A stretch of 64,000 nt of DNA, taken from assembly GCF_030704535.1 (NCBI RefSeq), contig NC_081823.1:1458501-1522500 (forward strand), in the 5' to 3' direction. Every line of letters starts with the position of its first letter. Positions within the stretch are counted from its first letter, which is position 1. Shown here piece after piece: positions 35,001-46,180 of the stretch. The position numbers and the translations under genes were made by a program. The notes beneath the pieces are model-generated. The model was not told the DNA's origin. It did no database searches and was given only the letters and a program-made list of their open reading frames with translations. This stretch comes from Vitis vinifera. Its lineage: Eukaryota; Streptophyta; Magnoliopsida; Vitales; Vitaceae.

Positions 35001-35768
35001 GTATCAAAACAGATCGAATTTTCAAAAACTGTTTTTAAAAAACAGTTATCAAATATCACCTTAGTATTCCTTTCTCCTAACTTTATCAATGAATTTTAAG
35101 TGGAACCAAAATTGCAATTATAAAATAACAACTTTAAAAGCTGTTTGAAAATGATTTTAGAAAACGCTTTTAACATTTTTAACACTTAAAAATTTATACA
35201 TTTCAAGTATTAAAAAAATTAAAAACGTTTTATAAAATCACTACCAAACACACTCTTACTCATGTGCATATTTAAAGTCTAATTTGAAATATATATATTT
35301 TTTTATTATTAACTTCGAATAAATGATAAAATTAAAATCAAAATCATAATTTCAAGTAAATTGTAATGATATTACAAATATAAATTAGACAAGTGGGTTG
35401 CCACTATGGCATGCATGTGTTTCCATATTTTGAAGCATCATGGTACCATATACTATTATTTTATAAATTAAGCTAATCAATCAATCAATTAATTAGTTAA
35501 TTCCAAATTAGATCATTTTTTTAATTAGTGACTTGAATGTGATTAGCCCGTGGTAACCCATGTTACCATGGGCTATATAAAATACTATTATGTTGGTTGT
35601 TTGAGGTACAAGTAAATTTAATTTGCTTAAATTTCATTAATACTTTAGAATATTTAATTTTTATTTTAAAACCCTAGTTGGATCAATACATATGAAATAT
35701 AATATATTTTTTTCTTATTTTAAAATTATTGTAATTAATTATTCATGTTCATGATCAACAGAACCAAC
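29051..35768. other. Gene-free AT-rich stretch with repeats
   Basis: No recognisable gene. Contents: a family-A repeat (29310-29580), family-B copies (30848-30972, about 31528-31760, 35141-35256), a family-D copy (31168-31424) and family-C-like sequence (34730-35060). There are (TTTTA)n and (CAAAAA)n simple repeats near 33970-34000 and 33700-33765, and a G-rich tract at 34613-34666. Short frames here are low-complexity. Confidence 0.55.
34613..34666 (+). repeat. G-rich tract with G-quadruplex potential
   Basis: On the plus strand at least four runs of three or more G follow each other (GGGGGTGGGGGTTTGGGGA, then a run of about 14 G, then GGTGGG). This satisfies the usual G3+N1-7 rule. It is unique in an otherwise AT-rich region. 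Confidence 0.75.
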
Positions 35769-36135
35769 CATGGAAGAAAATATCGGTAATCACGGATATA
35801 TCGGTACTTCGATTTTACGGATATATCGGATATATCGAAGATATATCGGCGGATATTTTGGAAAAAAAAAATCGGTAGGCTTAAAATTGTTAAAAACTCA
35901 TGGAAATGTAAAGAAAACTTCATAATAATATAATTAAAAGTATAATAGACATTTTAAAGTTGTTTTGTAGAAAAAATTGATATACATATGATATAATTTG
36001 CGATATTAAATGTAATTATATCATGTCGATCTATAAGAAATGTTAATTTTGTAATTGTTTTCATTATAAAGTCACATAAAATACTTCATTTCATTAAATA
36101 GCAATAATTCGTACACATTACATTACAATGTCCCT

Positions 36136-37295
36136 TTAATACCAAAATGAGGATCGATGTGGTTCAATGGGATTGATAGATGAAAGAACGCCGTCTTGCT
36201 GTTGGAGACAATATTGGTACCAACTCAATGAGCCTCGATAATATTGGTTAAAAATTCTAACATGCCATACATATATCTCTTGAGTCCTGCCCACTGCCTC
36301 TACATGGATAGAATACTCAAAGTTCACCCATGTGTTAATGCCCAATCCTCCTTCCATCTGATATGGAACTTGGTAAGACATTTGTCTAGAAGGTGAATAA
36401 CGCGACATACCATACTCTTCATCTGTTGAACTTGAAGGTTGACCATAACTCATCACATGAGGAGGGTAGACATTAGCCTCATTCGAGGAGTCACTAAATT
36501 GAGTTCCTATACTCATAGATTCAAAACTCCCTGAAAGTAACTCCTCATTATATGGTTCCATCATTCGTTCTCTTCCTCTATATGGCTTCCCAATAGCTCC
36601 TATACCTGGACCAGCTCTTCTAGAGCCATGGTCTTCATCCTGTGTGCAGTGTGTGAAAGTATTTTCACAGGTGAATTGGCTGACTGGATATTGACTATGT
36701 TGACGTTCATTAATATCTCCTCCCGTATTAGCACCTCCATCATCAGTTCCACCTCTTGAACCATCGTAACCAGAAGCAGAAGTACCTACAACACTAGGTC
36801 TACTACTATGGCCAGCACTTGTGGAGTCAATCTCTTGGTGGGAATCATCAGTATCTTTGCTAAAACTTTTAGAGTGAACTTCTTCAGACAACACACGTTC
36901 AACATTAATTCCAAATTCTCGAGCTTGAGCAGCAATTCGTGGATCTGGATTTCCAACTTCGTCATCCAAGTGTATAGGTCTCACCCATTGGAACAACTGA
37001 TTATCTTCTTCTTCACCCACCTCGGCTGAAATGTCAAGAAGATCAAGATAATCTTTTTCAGCAACTCGATCATTTTCTGCCTCCATATCGCGTAACTTTA
37101 GCCTCATATTATAGTAACAAAAAACTAATTGCTCCAATCGAGAGTAAGCCAAACGATTTCGTTGCTTTGTGTGGATGAGAGCAAACGTGCTCCAATTTCT
37201 CTCACAGGCAGTAGATGACGCAGTTTGTGAGAGAACTTTGATGGCTAACTTTCTCAATGTAGGTGTTTGATTCCCATACATAAACCACCATTCAG
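36136..37295 (-). pseudogene. hAT transposase, C-terminal dimerisation exon only
   Basis: An open frame of about 386 codons following a good acceptor (TTGGTTGCAG then CTGAATGG). An ATG 22 bases before the junction keeps the frame open, so a start inside intron sequence is possible. The first 75 residues are the hAT family C-terminal dimerisation domain: EWWFMYGNQTPTLRKLAIKV, SSTACERNWSTFALIHTKQR and NRLAYSRLEQLVFCYYNMRL. The rest is an acidic, Ser/Gly-rich tail without known motifs. The BED zinc finger and the RNase-H-like catalytic region normally encoded upstream are absent, so this cannot be an active transposase. The lack of stop codons over such a length is notable for a relic. It may simply be young, or the truncated protein may be made and dimerise with full-length transposase. 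Confidence 0.85.
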
Positions 37296-38347
37296 CTGCA
37301 ACCAATTTGATAATCATATAAATACTTATGTGGTGAATTTACAAGAATGATAATCAATTTTTTCCTACAAAGACTCACCGGGCACCATGGTTGACCTAAA
37401 TCATGATAATCATAAAAATTGAACATATTTAATATTCCATATATAGTAGTTCATGTTAATTAAACTAATTAAATAATTTAGCTAAGTTAATTTTTTAAAT
37501 CAAGATCTAATTCTATGATAAATTTACTAAATTAAAAATTAATCATAATTGGATATGAAACTAAATCATGATAATCATAAAAATTGAACATATTTAATAT
37601 TCCATATATAGTAGTTCATGTTAATTAAACTAATTAAATAATTTAGCTAAGTTAATTTTTTGAATCTAGATCTAATTCTATGATAAATTTACTAAATTAA
37701 AAACTAATCATAATTGCATATGAAAAAAAATCTCAATAATCATAAAAATGAACATATTTCATATTCAAAATATACTAGTTCATGTTAATTAAACTGATTA
37801 AATAATTTAGCTAAGTTAATTTTTTGAATCTAAATCTAATTTTATGAAAAATTTACTAAATTAAAAATTAATCATAATTGGATATAAAACTAAATCATCA
37901 TAATCATAAAAATTGAACATATTTAATATTCCATATATAGTAGTTCATGTTAATTAAACTAATTAAATAATTTAGCTAAGTTAATTTTTTAAATCTAGAT
38001 CTAATTCTATGATAAATTTACTAAATTAAAAATTAATCATAATTGCATATGAAAAAAAATCCCAATAATCATAAAAATAAAATATTTCATATTCAAAATA
38101 TACTAGTTCATGTTAATTAAATTAATTAAATAATTTAGCATGTTAATTAAATTAATTAAATGTGAAACTAAATCACAAATAATCATCTAAAATAAACATA
38201 TCAATTTATAATTAAATAATCAAATTAACCTAAGTCAATTCAATAAAAATATACAAATTAATTACTATTGAATATAAAAATAACATTAAATCATCCATAT
38301 TAATTATAATTGCAAACAAAATTAATTACAATTTAAAATAAACATAC
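37296..38347 (-). other. Predicted intron of the hAT transcript
   Basis: On the minus strand, AAG followed by GTATGT at 38347 is a good donor, and TTGGTTGCAG ending at 37296 is a good acceptor. The roughly 1.05-kb span is almost entirely AT-rich tandem array. The exon upstream (38348 to about 38750) has no long coding frame on that strand and would be an untranslated leader. Confidence 0.55.
37396..38150. repeat. 165-bp tandem array inside the hAT element
   Basis: Units start at about 37396, 37561, 37726, 37890 and 38055, a period of 164-165 bp, with the last truncated. Each contains AATAATCATAAAAA, then AGTTCATGTTAATTAAA and TAATTTAGCTAAGTTAATTT. Units 1, 2 and 4 have ATATTCCATATATAGTAGTT; units 3 and 5 have ATATTCAAAATATACTAGTT. 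This gives an A-A-B-A-B order, meaning the AB pair was itself duplicated. The array lies in the predicted intron. Confidence 0.85.
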
Positions 38348-38422
38348 CTTCAAATTGGAGTAATGAGAGAGCAAATGAAGAATGAAAGCAATAATGGATG
38401 AAATTGATGGAAAAATGGCAAT

Positions 38423-38787
38423 TTATAGAAGAAATTTGGGCCAAAATAGCCGTTGGAACACCAATTTACCGTTGAAATTCAAATCTGGCCGTTGGATCAC
38501 ATTATTAACGCGGGGGAAATCTAAGCCGTCAGATCGCGCTGGAGAGAGGAGCGAAAAATCGGCAAAAAATCGACGATTTATCGCCGAAATATCGCCGATT
38601 TCCCGCGGCGCGATTTTATGACAAAATCGCCGATTTATCGAGATTAGGCGATATATCGCCGATTTATTGCCGATTAATTGGCGATTTTTGGCGAAATTTC
38701 CTCCTCCGATTTTTCTCCTCCATATGCCGTGTCGCCGCCGTCCGATACAAGATATATCGGCGATATTTCGCGATATTTTTCTCCATG
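38423..38787. repeat. Right subterminal motif array of the hAT element
   Basis: More than a dozen ATCG/CGAT-containing units such as TATCGCCGATTTA, GGCGATATATCG and ATCGCCGATTT occur in both orientations. The region is GC-richer than its surroundings. The matching left array is at 35785-35875 (ATATATCGG, CGGATATATCG). These are the likely transposase-binding subterminal repeats. Confidence 0.8.
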
Positions 38788-38795
38788 GAACCAAC

Positions 38796-39350
38796 ATAGA
38801 CAAACAAACAAATTATGTTAAAAAAATATGTATAAAAAGAAGAAAAGTTTGTCTTCTTTTGTTAAAAAAAAATACATAAATATATATAAAAAAATTAATA
38901 TTACAAATAAATTGAATAAATTTTTAAATGGAGAAACATACATCTCAATCCTTCTTTGCATCCAAAACATTGCCAAATCATCATGAAATAGACTCATTAA
39001 TTAATAAATTATCTAATAATTTAATTTTTTTATTATTATTATTATAAAGTTAATTTCTTTAATTTTTCCCTCATAAATTTAATAAAAAATAGTAGTTGTT
39101 TTAAAAAAAGAATTTTTTTTTTTTTTGGGAAAATGTAAAACCCATATGGGGAGTGAGGGTCGAGGCATCTGAGGAGGAAGCAGAGGGGGAGAAGAAACCG
39201 AGGGAGTTGGGAAATTGACTCTGGAAAGAGGGATGACACGGTTGAAGGATTTGACAATTGGTGAAAAAATGGGAAAAGATATAAAAAGACAAAAAAGCTT
39301 TATTTTCGCTAGGTGTCCCTCAAATTTTCCTTCTCTACCTCTCTCTTTTG
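38796..39350. other. Spacer between the hAT element and PEPC
   Basis: AT-rich on the left, becoming C/T- and G/A-rich toward 39170-39350 as the PEPC promoter is reached. A frame at 39042-39292 on the minus strand is low-complexity and is not called a gene. Confidence 0.55.
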
Positions 39351-39352
39351 TC

Positions 39353-39360
39353 TATAAATA
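39353..39360 (+). promoter_or_regulatory. TATA box of the PEPC gene
   Basis: TATAAATA after CTCTCTTTTGTC, giving an expected transcription start near 39390. CT-rich leader sequence follows, typical of a plant housekeeping promoter. Confidence 0.7.
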
Positions 39361-39436
39361 GCATCCTCTAGACGCCCTATTGATAGCACACCTCTCCTCA
39401 TTTCTCTCGCTGTTCTTCATTTTTTTAGTAGTTCAG

Positions 39437-39725
39437 GTACTCTTATCATATGAAGCTCCACTCCTTTTTTCATCTGGCTTTCAAAGAAAATCATCAATGC
39501 ACACCCCATGCTCTGTTTTCATGCAGTTTTGATTCATGTGGACTGTTTTTTTTTTTTTTTCTCCATCTGTGGGTTGGTTTTAAGTGTGAATTTGTCTGTT
39601 TTGAGGCTTAAGTTTAGTGGGTCTTGAGTGGATTTTTTTGGGTGCTGTGATAAATTCCAGTTTCTGATTGTTGCTTTGTGTCTGAATTTTGGGGTTTTCT
39701 TGTGTGATTTTGGCTTGATTGTTAG
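39437..39725 (+). other. Probable intron in the PEPC 5' UTR
   Basis: A donor at AGTTCAG/GTACTC (39437) and an acceptor at TTGATTGTTAG (ending 39725) bracket T-rich sequence that stops one base before the start codon. Plant PEPC genes commonly carry a leader intron just ahead of the ATG. Splicing here is predicted, not shown. Confidence 0.55.
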
Positions 39726-39726
39726 A

Positions 39727-41319
39727 ATGGCGAATCGGAATATTGAGAAAATGGCTTCGATCGATGCTCAGTTGAGGCTTCTGGTGCCTGCAAAAGTGTC
39801 TGAAGATGACAAATTGGTGGAGTATGACGCTCTTTTACTGGATCGGTTTCTGGATATTCTGCAGGATTTGCATGGAGAAGACCTCAAGGAAACGGTATGC
39901 TTTTGATTTTGAATCTTAGTTGATCAGTTTCTGAAGAATTTCATGTGTAAAGTTTTTATGTTGGTCTGATCTTTTGATGGTGATAATTGATTCAAGAACC
40001 CAATTCCATTTCAAAATGGAATTTATTATGAAAATACCCAATTCAATTTGATTTTCTATTTCAATATCTTCGTGGTTTTGGGTGATGGAGCTGGTGTCTT
40101 GCTTCGTATTAGAGTATTCCCTGATCACAATTTTGTCAAAATCAGAAAAATTATAAGAACATGGTTCAGTTTTTGATATTTAGAATGGAATCTTACTGAT
40201 TTTTAGATGTGATTTGTTTTTGGGCAAGAGGGTAATTGTTTTCATTGCTAGTGTTGTTTTGAGTGATTTGAACTTCAAATTAAAGAGAAGAAAGTGTACT
40301 GTTGCATAGATCTCCTTGTATTTCTGATTGGAAATATCCATATGTGTATAAATCATGAATTCAGTTGTTTAACAGTGAAGGGAAGGTGGCCCCTCCCACA
40401 TTGACAGATTCAGTAGGACCTTCCGGAAATTGAGCAATAAACCTATGGTTTCTTCATGATTAATTTGTTTAGGTTCAAGAGTGTTATGAGCTTTCTGCTG
40501 AGTACGAAGGAAAACACGACCCCAAGAAGTTGGAGGAACTTGGAAATGTGTTGACGAGTTTGGATGCAGGGGACTCCATTGTCATTGCAAAATCTTTTTC
40601 TCACATGCTTAACTTGGCCAACTTGGCCGAGGAGGTTCAGATTGCATACCGTAGACGGAACAAGTTGAAGAAGGGTGATTTTGCTGATGAGAACAATGCA
40701 ACAACTGAATCAGACATTGAAGAAACTCTCAAGAAACTAGTGGTGCAGCTGAAGAAGTCCCCTGAAGAAGTTTTTGATGCTCTCAAGAATCAGACCGTGG
40801 ATCTGGTCCTTACTGCCCACCCCACCCAATCAGTCCGTAGATCGTTACTTCAGAAGCATGGCAGGTTTGTAATCAAATTCCTGCCCTTTTGTTCTTGCAC
40901 TATAATTTTTTCTCTCCTTTTTTTCACCTCTCTTATTTCTTCTACTCAGGATCCGGAACTGTTTAGCCCAGTTATATGCCAAAGACATTACTCCTGATGA
41001 TAAGCAGGAACTTGATGAGGCTCTACAGAGAGAGGTAAATATTTGTATGACATGGCTCAACATAGACATGTTCTTGGTTCAGTTCTCTGTTACATGAGCC
41101 TGCAGTCATGCAGATCATTTCTCTTGAAACTGCCACACATATATGCCCTAATTTTATGATTTGTTACATTTCAACATAGAAAGTCACCACTGAATCCCTG
41201 TAGTGCTTGACATATGTGCTGTGTCCAAAAATGGTTTTTTTGTCCCTTTCAAACCGAGGGTGCGAATGGAGACCAATAGATCATGATCAGGAATATATGA
41301 TCAGACATCCACACATCCT

Positions 41320-41353
<34 letters not shown>

Positions 41354-44300
41354 CTGATAGGTAAGCAGTAACCATGTATTGAAAAGAGAGGCACCAAAAA
41401 GTGACACCCGCACATCCTAAATAAGGCACAAAGAGTCATAAAATTTTCCTTTCATTTAACCCTGGTTTTGTACTCACCTATAAAGCAGATTTTTCGTTTC
41501 CAAAACTTTTAAGCCTTCTCTAAAAAGTGGTTCTATCATCTACGAATTAAAAAAGTGTCTGCTTATGTTAGGAATTAAAAAAGTGACAGTCTGAAGCTTA
41601 GAGAATATGTAGCAAATGTCATATATTCATGCATATAGCTGCATGTAAGGAACATTATCAAAGTCTTACTAGCAATTCGTATGTTTCATGAGGAGGCTTT
41701 TAGTCTGCCGTCCTGAAAATGAATTCTGTGATTAAATTTCATAAGTTGGAAAGGAAAGACACTTTTTTAATATACTTGCTAAACCCAATATGTCATACAT
41801 CTACAGCAATGTCGGTATATAAATGTTGCCTAGTGGGATTTCATTTTTTCACCTTAGTTTCTGAAAGTTACATATCCTAACCTTTATTCTAGTGAAAAAG
41901 CATAAATTGCTCTATTTGAGTTACAAATGAAGATTGTTGTTTGGAGGCTTGCCCGAAATACGACCGTTTTTCTGAATTACCATTTTCTGTTATTTTTCCT
42001 GCAGATTCAAGCAGCATTTCGCACAGATGAGATCCGGAGGACCCCTCCTACTCCACAAGATGAGATGAGGGCAGGAATGAGTTATTTCCATGAAACAATC
42101 TGGAAGGGTGTCCCTAAATTCTTGCGCCGTGTTGACACAGCTTTGAAAAACATAGGCATAAATGAACGTGTTCCTTACAATGCACCTCTAATTCAGTTCT
42201 CTTCTTGGATGGGTGGTGATCGTGATGGTATGAGTCTTCTTCACAAACAAATATATATTCAACTTATTTTCTTGAATTATAAGCATTGCTTGTTAATTTA
42301 GGAATGGAGGAAATTAGCAAAACATTGTGCTCTCAAATTAGCTCACTTGTATTTGTATTGGTGTTTTTTTTCAAAGATTTTAATTTATCAAAGTTGAGTC
42401 AGACTCATTAGTTGACTACCAGTTATAGAAAGCAGGACTCTCTCTCCCCTGGATTAACATGCTTTTGACATGAAATGCAGGTAACCCAAGGGTGACTCCT
42501 GAGGTCACAAGGGATGTTTGCTTATTGGCTAGAATGATGGCTGCTAACTTATACTATTCCCAGATAGAGGATCTTATGTTTGAGGTATATATTAGCTATA
42601 CTTTATTCTTAATTAGATTCTTCATTTTTCTCCTTTCATGGAGCATCACTTACTTAGCAGGAGGTTGCTTGCTACATTCATTATCATACTTGTTGCAGTC
42701 ACTATTATGCTAATTTTGCTTTGTTATTTTCATTGGCAGTTGTCTATGTGGCGATGCAATGACGAACTTCGTGTTCGTGCAGATGAACTCCTCAGATCTT
42801 CAAAGAAAGATGCAAAACACTATATAGGTAATTTGTTGAATTATGGCAGAGGTTCCTTCTCCTCAGTTGTATCTAATATCAAACCACAGTTCCATTCACA
42901 GAAAATTGGAATTTGAAAAGCTAAGATGACATTAGAATATTTGTTTGACATAGGTTTCAATGCTGATTTAAAACTTATTTTAGGGCATTTTCTGGTGTAA
43001 CAGTATTAGATATAAGCAAACTCTGTTGGGCTCTTGCTGTGCTCTTATAGAAAATATTTTTAATTGCTTTATCCAAATTCCAAATTCCAAAGCAGCTTAT
43101 GGTTGATAAAATGTATGGAACACCTTTTTTTTTCCTTTTTTTTTTTTCTTTTTGCTTCCTATTTAGAAATTGTTAAAAGTTGTGAAAACATTGGGTATTT
43201 TTCTTAGAGAGGCCCCCGGTATAACCAGGACCTAATTAAAAAAAAATATATATATAATGATAATAGACAGCAACAATGACAACAGTAATATTCAGGAAGA
43301 GGCATAAAGACCAAAGATACTTGGTGTGCTGAAAAAATGCATTCAAGCATACCCTAAGTAACTTAATTGCACCCAAATTTCTTGAGGCTAAAAGAGTACC
43401 AACATATGAATCAAATGGTCATTCTGTGATTCTTTTCTAATTCCATTTCCAAATTATTGAGGAATGTTTTGAATCATAAATTTGGTTGGTTAATATTTTA
43501 TTCATAGGGTGGGAATTTTAGCTTCAATCATTGAATTTTTCTTCATGCAGAGTTTTGGAAACAAATTCCTCCAAGTGAACCTTATCGTGTTATCCTTGGC
43601 GAAGTGAGGGACAAACTGTATCAAACACGTGAACGTTCTCGTCATTTACTAGCCCATGGGATCTCTGACATTCCAGGGGAGGCAACTTACACCAATCTTG
43701 AGCAGGTATCTTCATTTCTTTTACTTTAGAAAGTTCTAGAATCAAAATGTAGAAATCCACATATTTGTTACAGTGTCAACAATATTTTTCATTTTATTTT
43801 TTTCAACTTAATACTCAACCTAACCGAGCATGACACCACATATTTGGAGCCTGCTAGCAGATTGCATTTTATTAATCTACCATTTTTTTTCCTTTTTGCA
43901 TAGTTCTTGTCTGTTTAGCTGGATTAGGTACTGATTGGGAATTATATTTTTTTGTAGTTCTTGGAACCTCTTGAACTCTGTTACAGATCACTCTGTGCTT
44001 GTGGTGACCGACCAATTGCTGATGGAAGCCTTCTCGATTTTCTGAGACAAGTGTCCACATTTGGACTTTCACTTGTGCGTCTTGATATTAGGCAAGAATC
44101 TGACCGACACACTGATGTAATTGATGCCATTACTAGGCACTTGGAAATTGGTTCCTACCGAGAATGGTCTGAAGAACGCCGTCAGGAATGGCTTTTGTCT
44201 GAACTAAGTGGGAAGCGGCCACTGTTTGGCCCTGATCTTCCAAAAACTGAAGAAATTGCTGACGTTCTGGACACATTTCACGTCATAGCAGAACTCCCAG

Positions 44301-46180
44301 CAGACAACTTTGGAGCATACATCATCTCCATGGCCACTGCCCCATCTGATGTGCTTGCAGTCGAGCTCCTTCAACGTGAATGCCATGTGAAGCAACCATT
44401 AAGAGTTGTTCCACTGTTTGAGAAACTTGCTGATCTAGAGGCTGCTCCAGCTGCTGTTGCTCGTCTGTTCTCAATAGATTGGTACAAAAATCGGATTAAT
44501 GGGAAACAAGAAGTCATGATTGGGTACTCAGATTCTGGGAAAGACGCTGGAAGGCTCTCAGCGGCATGGGCATTATACAAGGCTCAAGAGGAGCTTATTA
44601 AAGTTGCTAAGCAATATGGTATCAAGCTAACCATGTTCCATGGTCGAGGTGGCACAGTTGGAAGAGGAGGTGGTCCAACCCATCTTGCTATATTGTCTCA
44701 ACCACCAGATACAATTCATGGTTCACTCCGAGTAACTGTCCAAGGAGAAGTTATTGAGCAGTCCTTTGGAGAGGAGCACTTGTGTTTTAGAACACTCCAG
44801 CGTTTCACAGCTGCAACACTCGAACATGGAATGCATCCCCCAATCTCGCCAAAACCAGAATGGCGTGCTCTTATGGACGAAATGGCTGTTGTTGCTACGG
44901 AGAATTATCGTTCAATTGTTTTCCAAGAACCTCGATTTGTTGAGTATTTCCGCCTTGTAAGTATCCTGCAATATCTTTGACTCTATTTAAACCAAGTAAA
45001 GGCTGTTACCATTTTAATGATCGTCTTGTGCTATGATTGTAGGCTACACCAGAGCTGGAGTATGGTAGAATGAACATTGGTAGCCGTCCATCAAAGCGTA
45101 AGCCAAGTGGGGGAATTGAATCGCTCCGTGCAATCCCATGGATCTTTGCCTGGACACAGACAAGGTTCCATCTCCCAGTGTGGCTTGGCTTTGGAGGAGC
45201 TTTTAAATATGCCATTGAGAAGGATATCAGGAATCTACATTTGCTGCAGGAGATGTACAACGAATGGCCTTTCTTTAGGGTCACCATTGATTTGGTTGAA
45301 ATGGTGTTTGCCAAGGGAGACCCTGGGATTGCAGCTCTGTATGACAAGCTCCTTGTGTCAAAAGACCTGTGGTCATTTGGAGAGCGGTTGAGGTCCAACT
45401 ATGAACAAACTAAGAGCCTTCTCCTCCAGGTAAGTTCGGGTTAAGTTACCTGTTGTTTTTACATGAACACATCATTTGTACTTGTAGGAGAATAAAGCTT
45501 CACAAGAACTACTCCAATACCAACCCATCATTGGGCAATTAGATGGATTAATAAGATTGATAAGCAGGAGTTATCGTCCATATTCCAATAGTGTGAACTG
45601 TTAATGAGTATTACTATTCATAGAACTCCCAAATTTTTACACAAAAAATCCTTGAAAGACATGTTTCTTTTTCTTAAAATCCCCTGCTTTCCCTACATAT
45701 TGTTCACTCCTTTTCTCCCTGAAGTCTTTTGTATAAATTCCTGCTGAATTCTCCATTTTTACTGCTTTCCAAGCTTCTGTACATATCCCCTGAAGAATTT
45801 CAGAACCTGAATTGTTTCCAACTCATGAGAGTTTCAAAATGATAGATTGAGTAACTTCCAACTTGTTTTTTTTTCCTCTGTATTGGTAGATTGCTGGACA
45901 CAAGGACCTTCTTGAAGGGGATCCCTACTTGAAGCAAAGACTCCGCCTGCGTGACTCCTACATCACAACCCTAAATGTCTGCCAAGCATGTACGCTGAAA
46001 CGGATTCGTGACCCCAGCTACGATGTTAAGGTGAGGCCACACATCTGCAAGGACATAATGGAATCAGCAGCTCAAGAACTTGTGAATCTGAACCCAACGA
46101 GCGACTACGGCCCTGGTTTGGAGGACACCCTCATCTTGACAATGAAGGGTATTGCAGCAGGCATGCAGAACACCGGTTAA
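39727..46180 (+). CDS. PPC: Phosphoenolpyruvate carboxylase, plant-type, C3/housekeeping form
   Basis: Ten coding exons: 39727-39894, 40473-40864, 40950-41034, 42005-42227, 42481-42584, 42740-42827, 43551-43705, 43958-44956, 45043-45429, 45890-46180. All junctions are GT-AG and the frame closes exactly at 963 aa, the family length. The enzyme (EC 4.1.1.31) makes oxaloacetate from PEP and bicarbonate in the cytosol, feeding the TCA cycle, malate and organic acids. Visible hallmarks: the N-terminal phosphorylation motif [11 protein letters not shown] with Ser11; the catalytic loop [13 protein letters not shown] (His172) in exon 2; [14 protein letters not shown] in exon 8; and the C-terminal QNTG. 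Residue 774 in [11 protein letters not shown] is Ala, where C4 enzymes have Ser, so this is a non-C4 isoform. Ser11 implies control by PEPC kinase and malate. No damage was seen. Confidence 0.97.
41035..42004 (+). other. PEPC intron 3 with a poly(T)-headed retroposon-like insert
   Basis: A 970-bp intron. At 41323-41353 a long T run is followed by CTGATAGGTAAGCAGTAACC and ATTGAAAAG. This resembles the reverse complement of the 3' end of plant LINE/SINE retroposons (TTACCTATCAG plus poly A). The insert would therefore be antisense and 5'-truncated. Its extent is uncertain, perhaps to about 41450. Confidence 0.45.

Larger units (their letters stand above)
35769..38787 (-). mobile_element. hAT-superfamily DNA transposon, internally deleted
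   Basis: A 3,019-bp element flanked by an exact 8-bp target duplication GAACCAAC (35761..35768 and 38788..38795), the size typical of hAT elements. The ends are 17-bp inverted repeats, CATGGAAGAAAATATCG on the left and the complement of CGATATTTTTCTCCATG on the right, with two mismatches. Both subterminal regions are crowded with CGATATATCG/TATCGCCGAT motifs, as hAT transposase binding regions often are. Inside, on the minus strand, lie a probable untranslated exon, an intron with a 165-bp tandem array, and one long exon with the hAT C-terminal dimerisation domain. The N-terminal zinc finger and the catalytic part are missing. Intact ends and TSD suggest it was mobilised in trans. Confidence 0.93.

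Noticed and set aside
37396-38150. Possible CRISPR-like array because of regular spacing
   Set aside because: Whole 165-bp units are repeated with no unique spacers, and the context is a plant hAT transposon, so this is an ordinary tandem repeat.
38382-38879. Frames of 70-126 aa at the right end of the hAT element
   Set aside because: They consist of translated subterminal TATCGCCGAT-type repeats, so they are repeat DNA, not genes.
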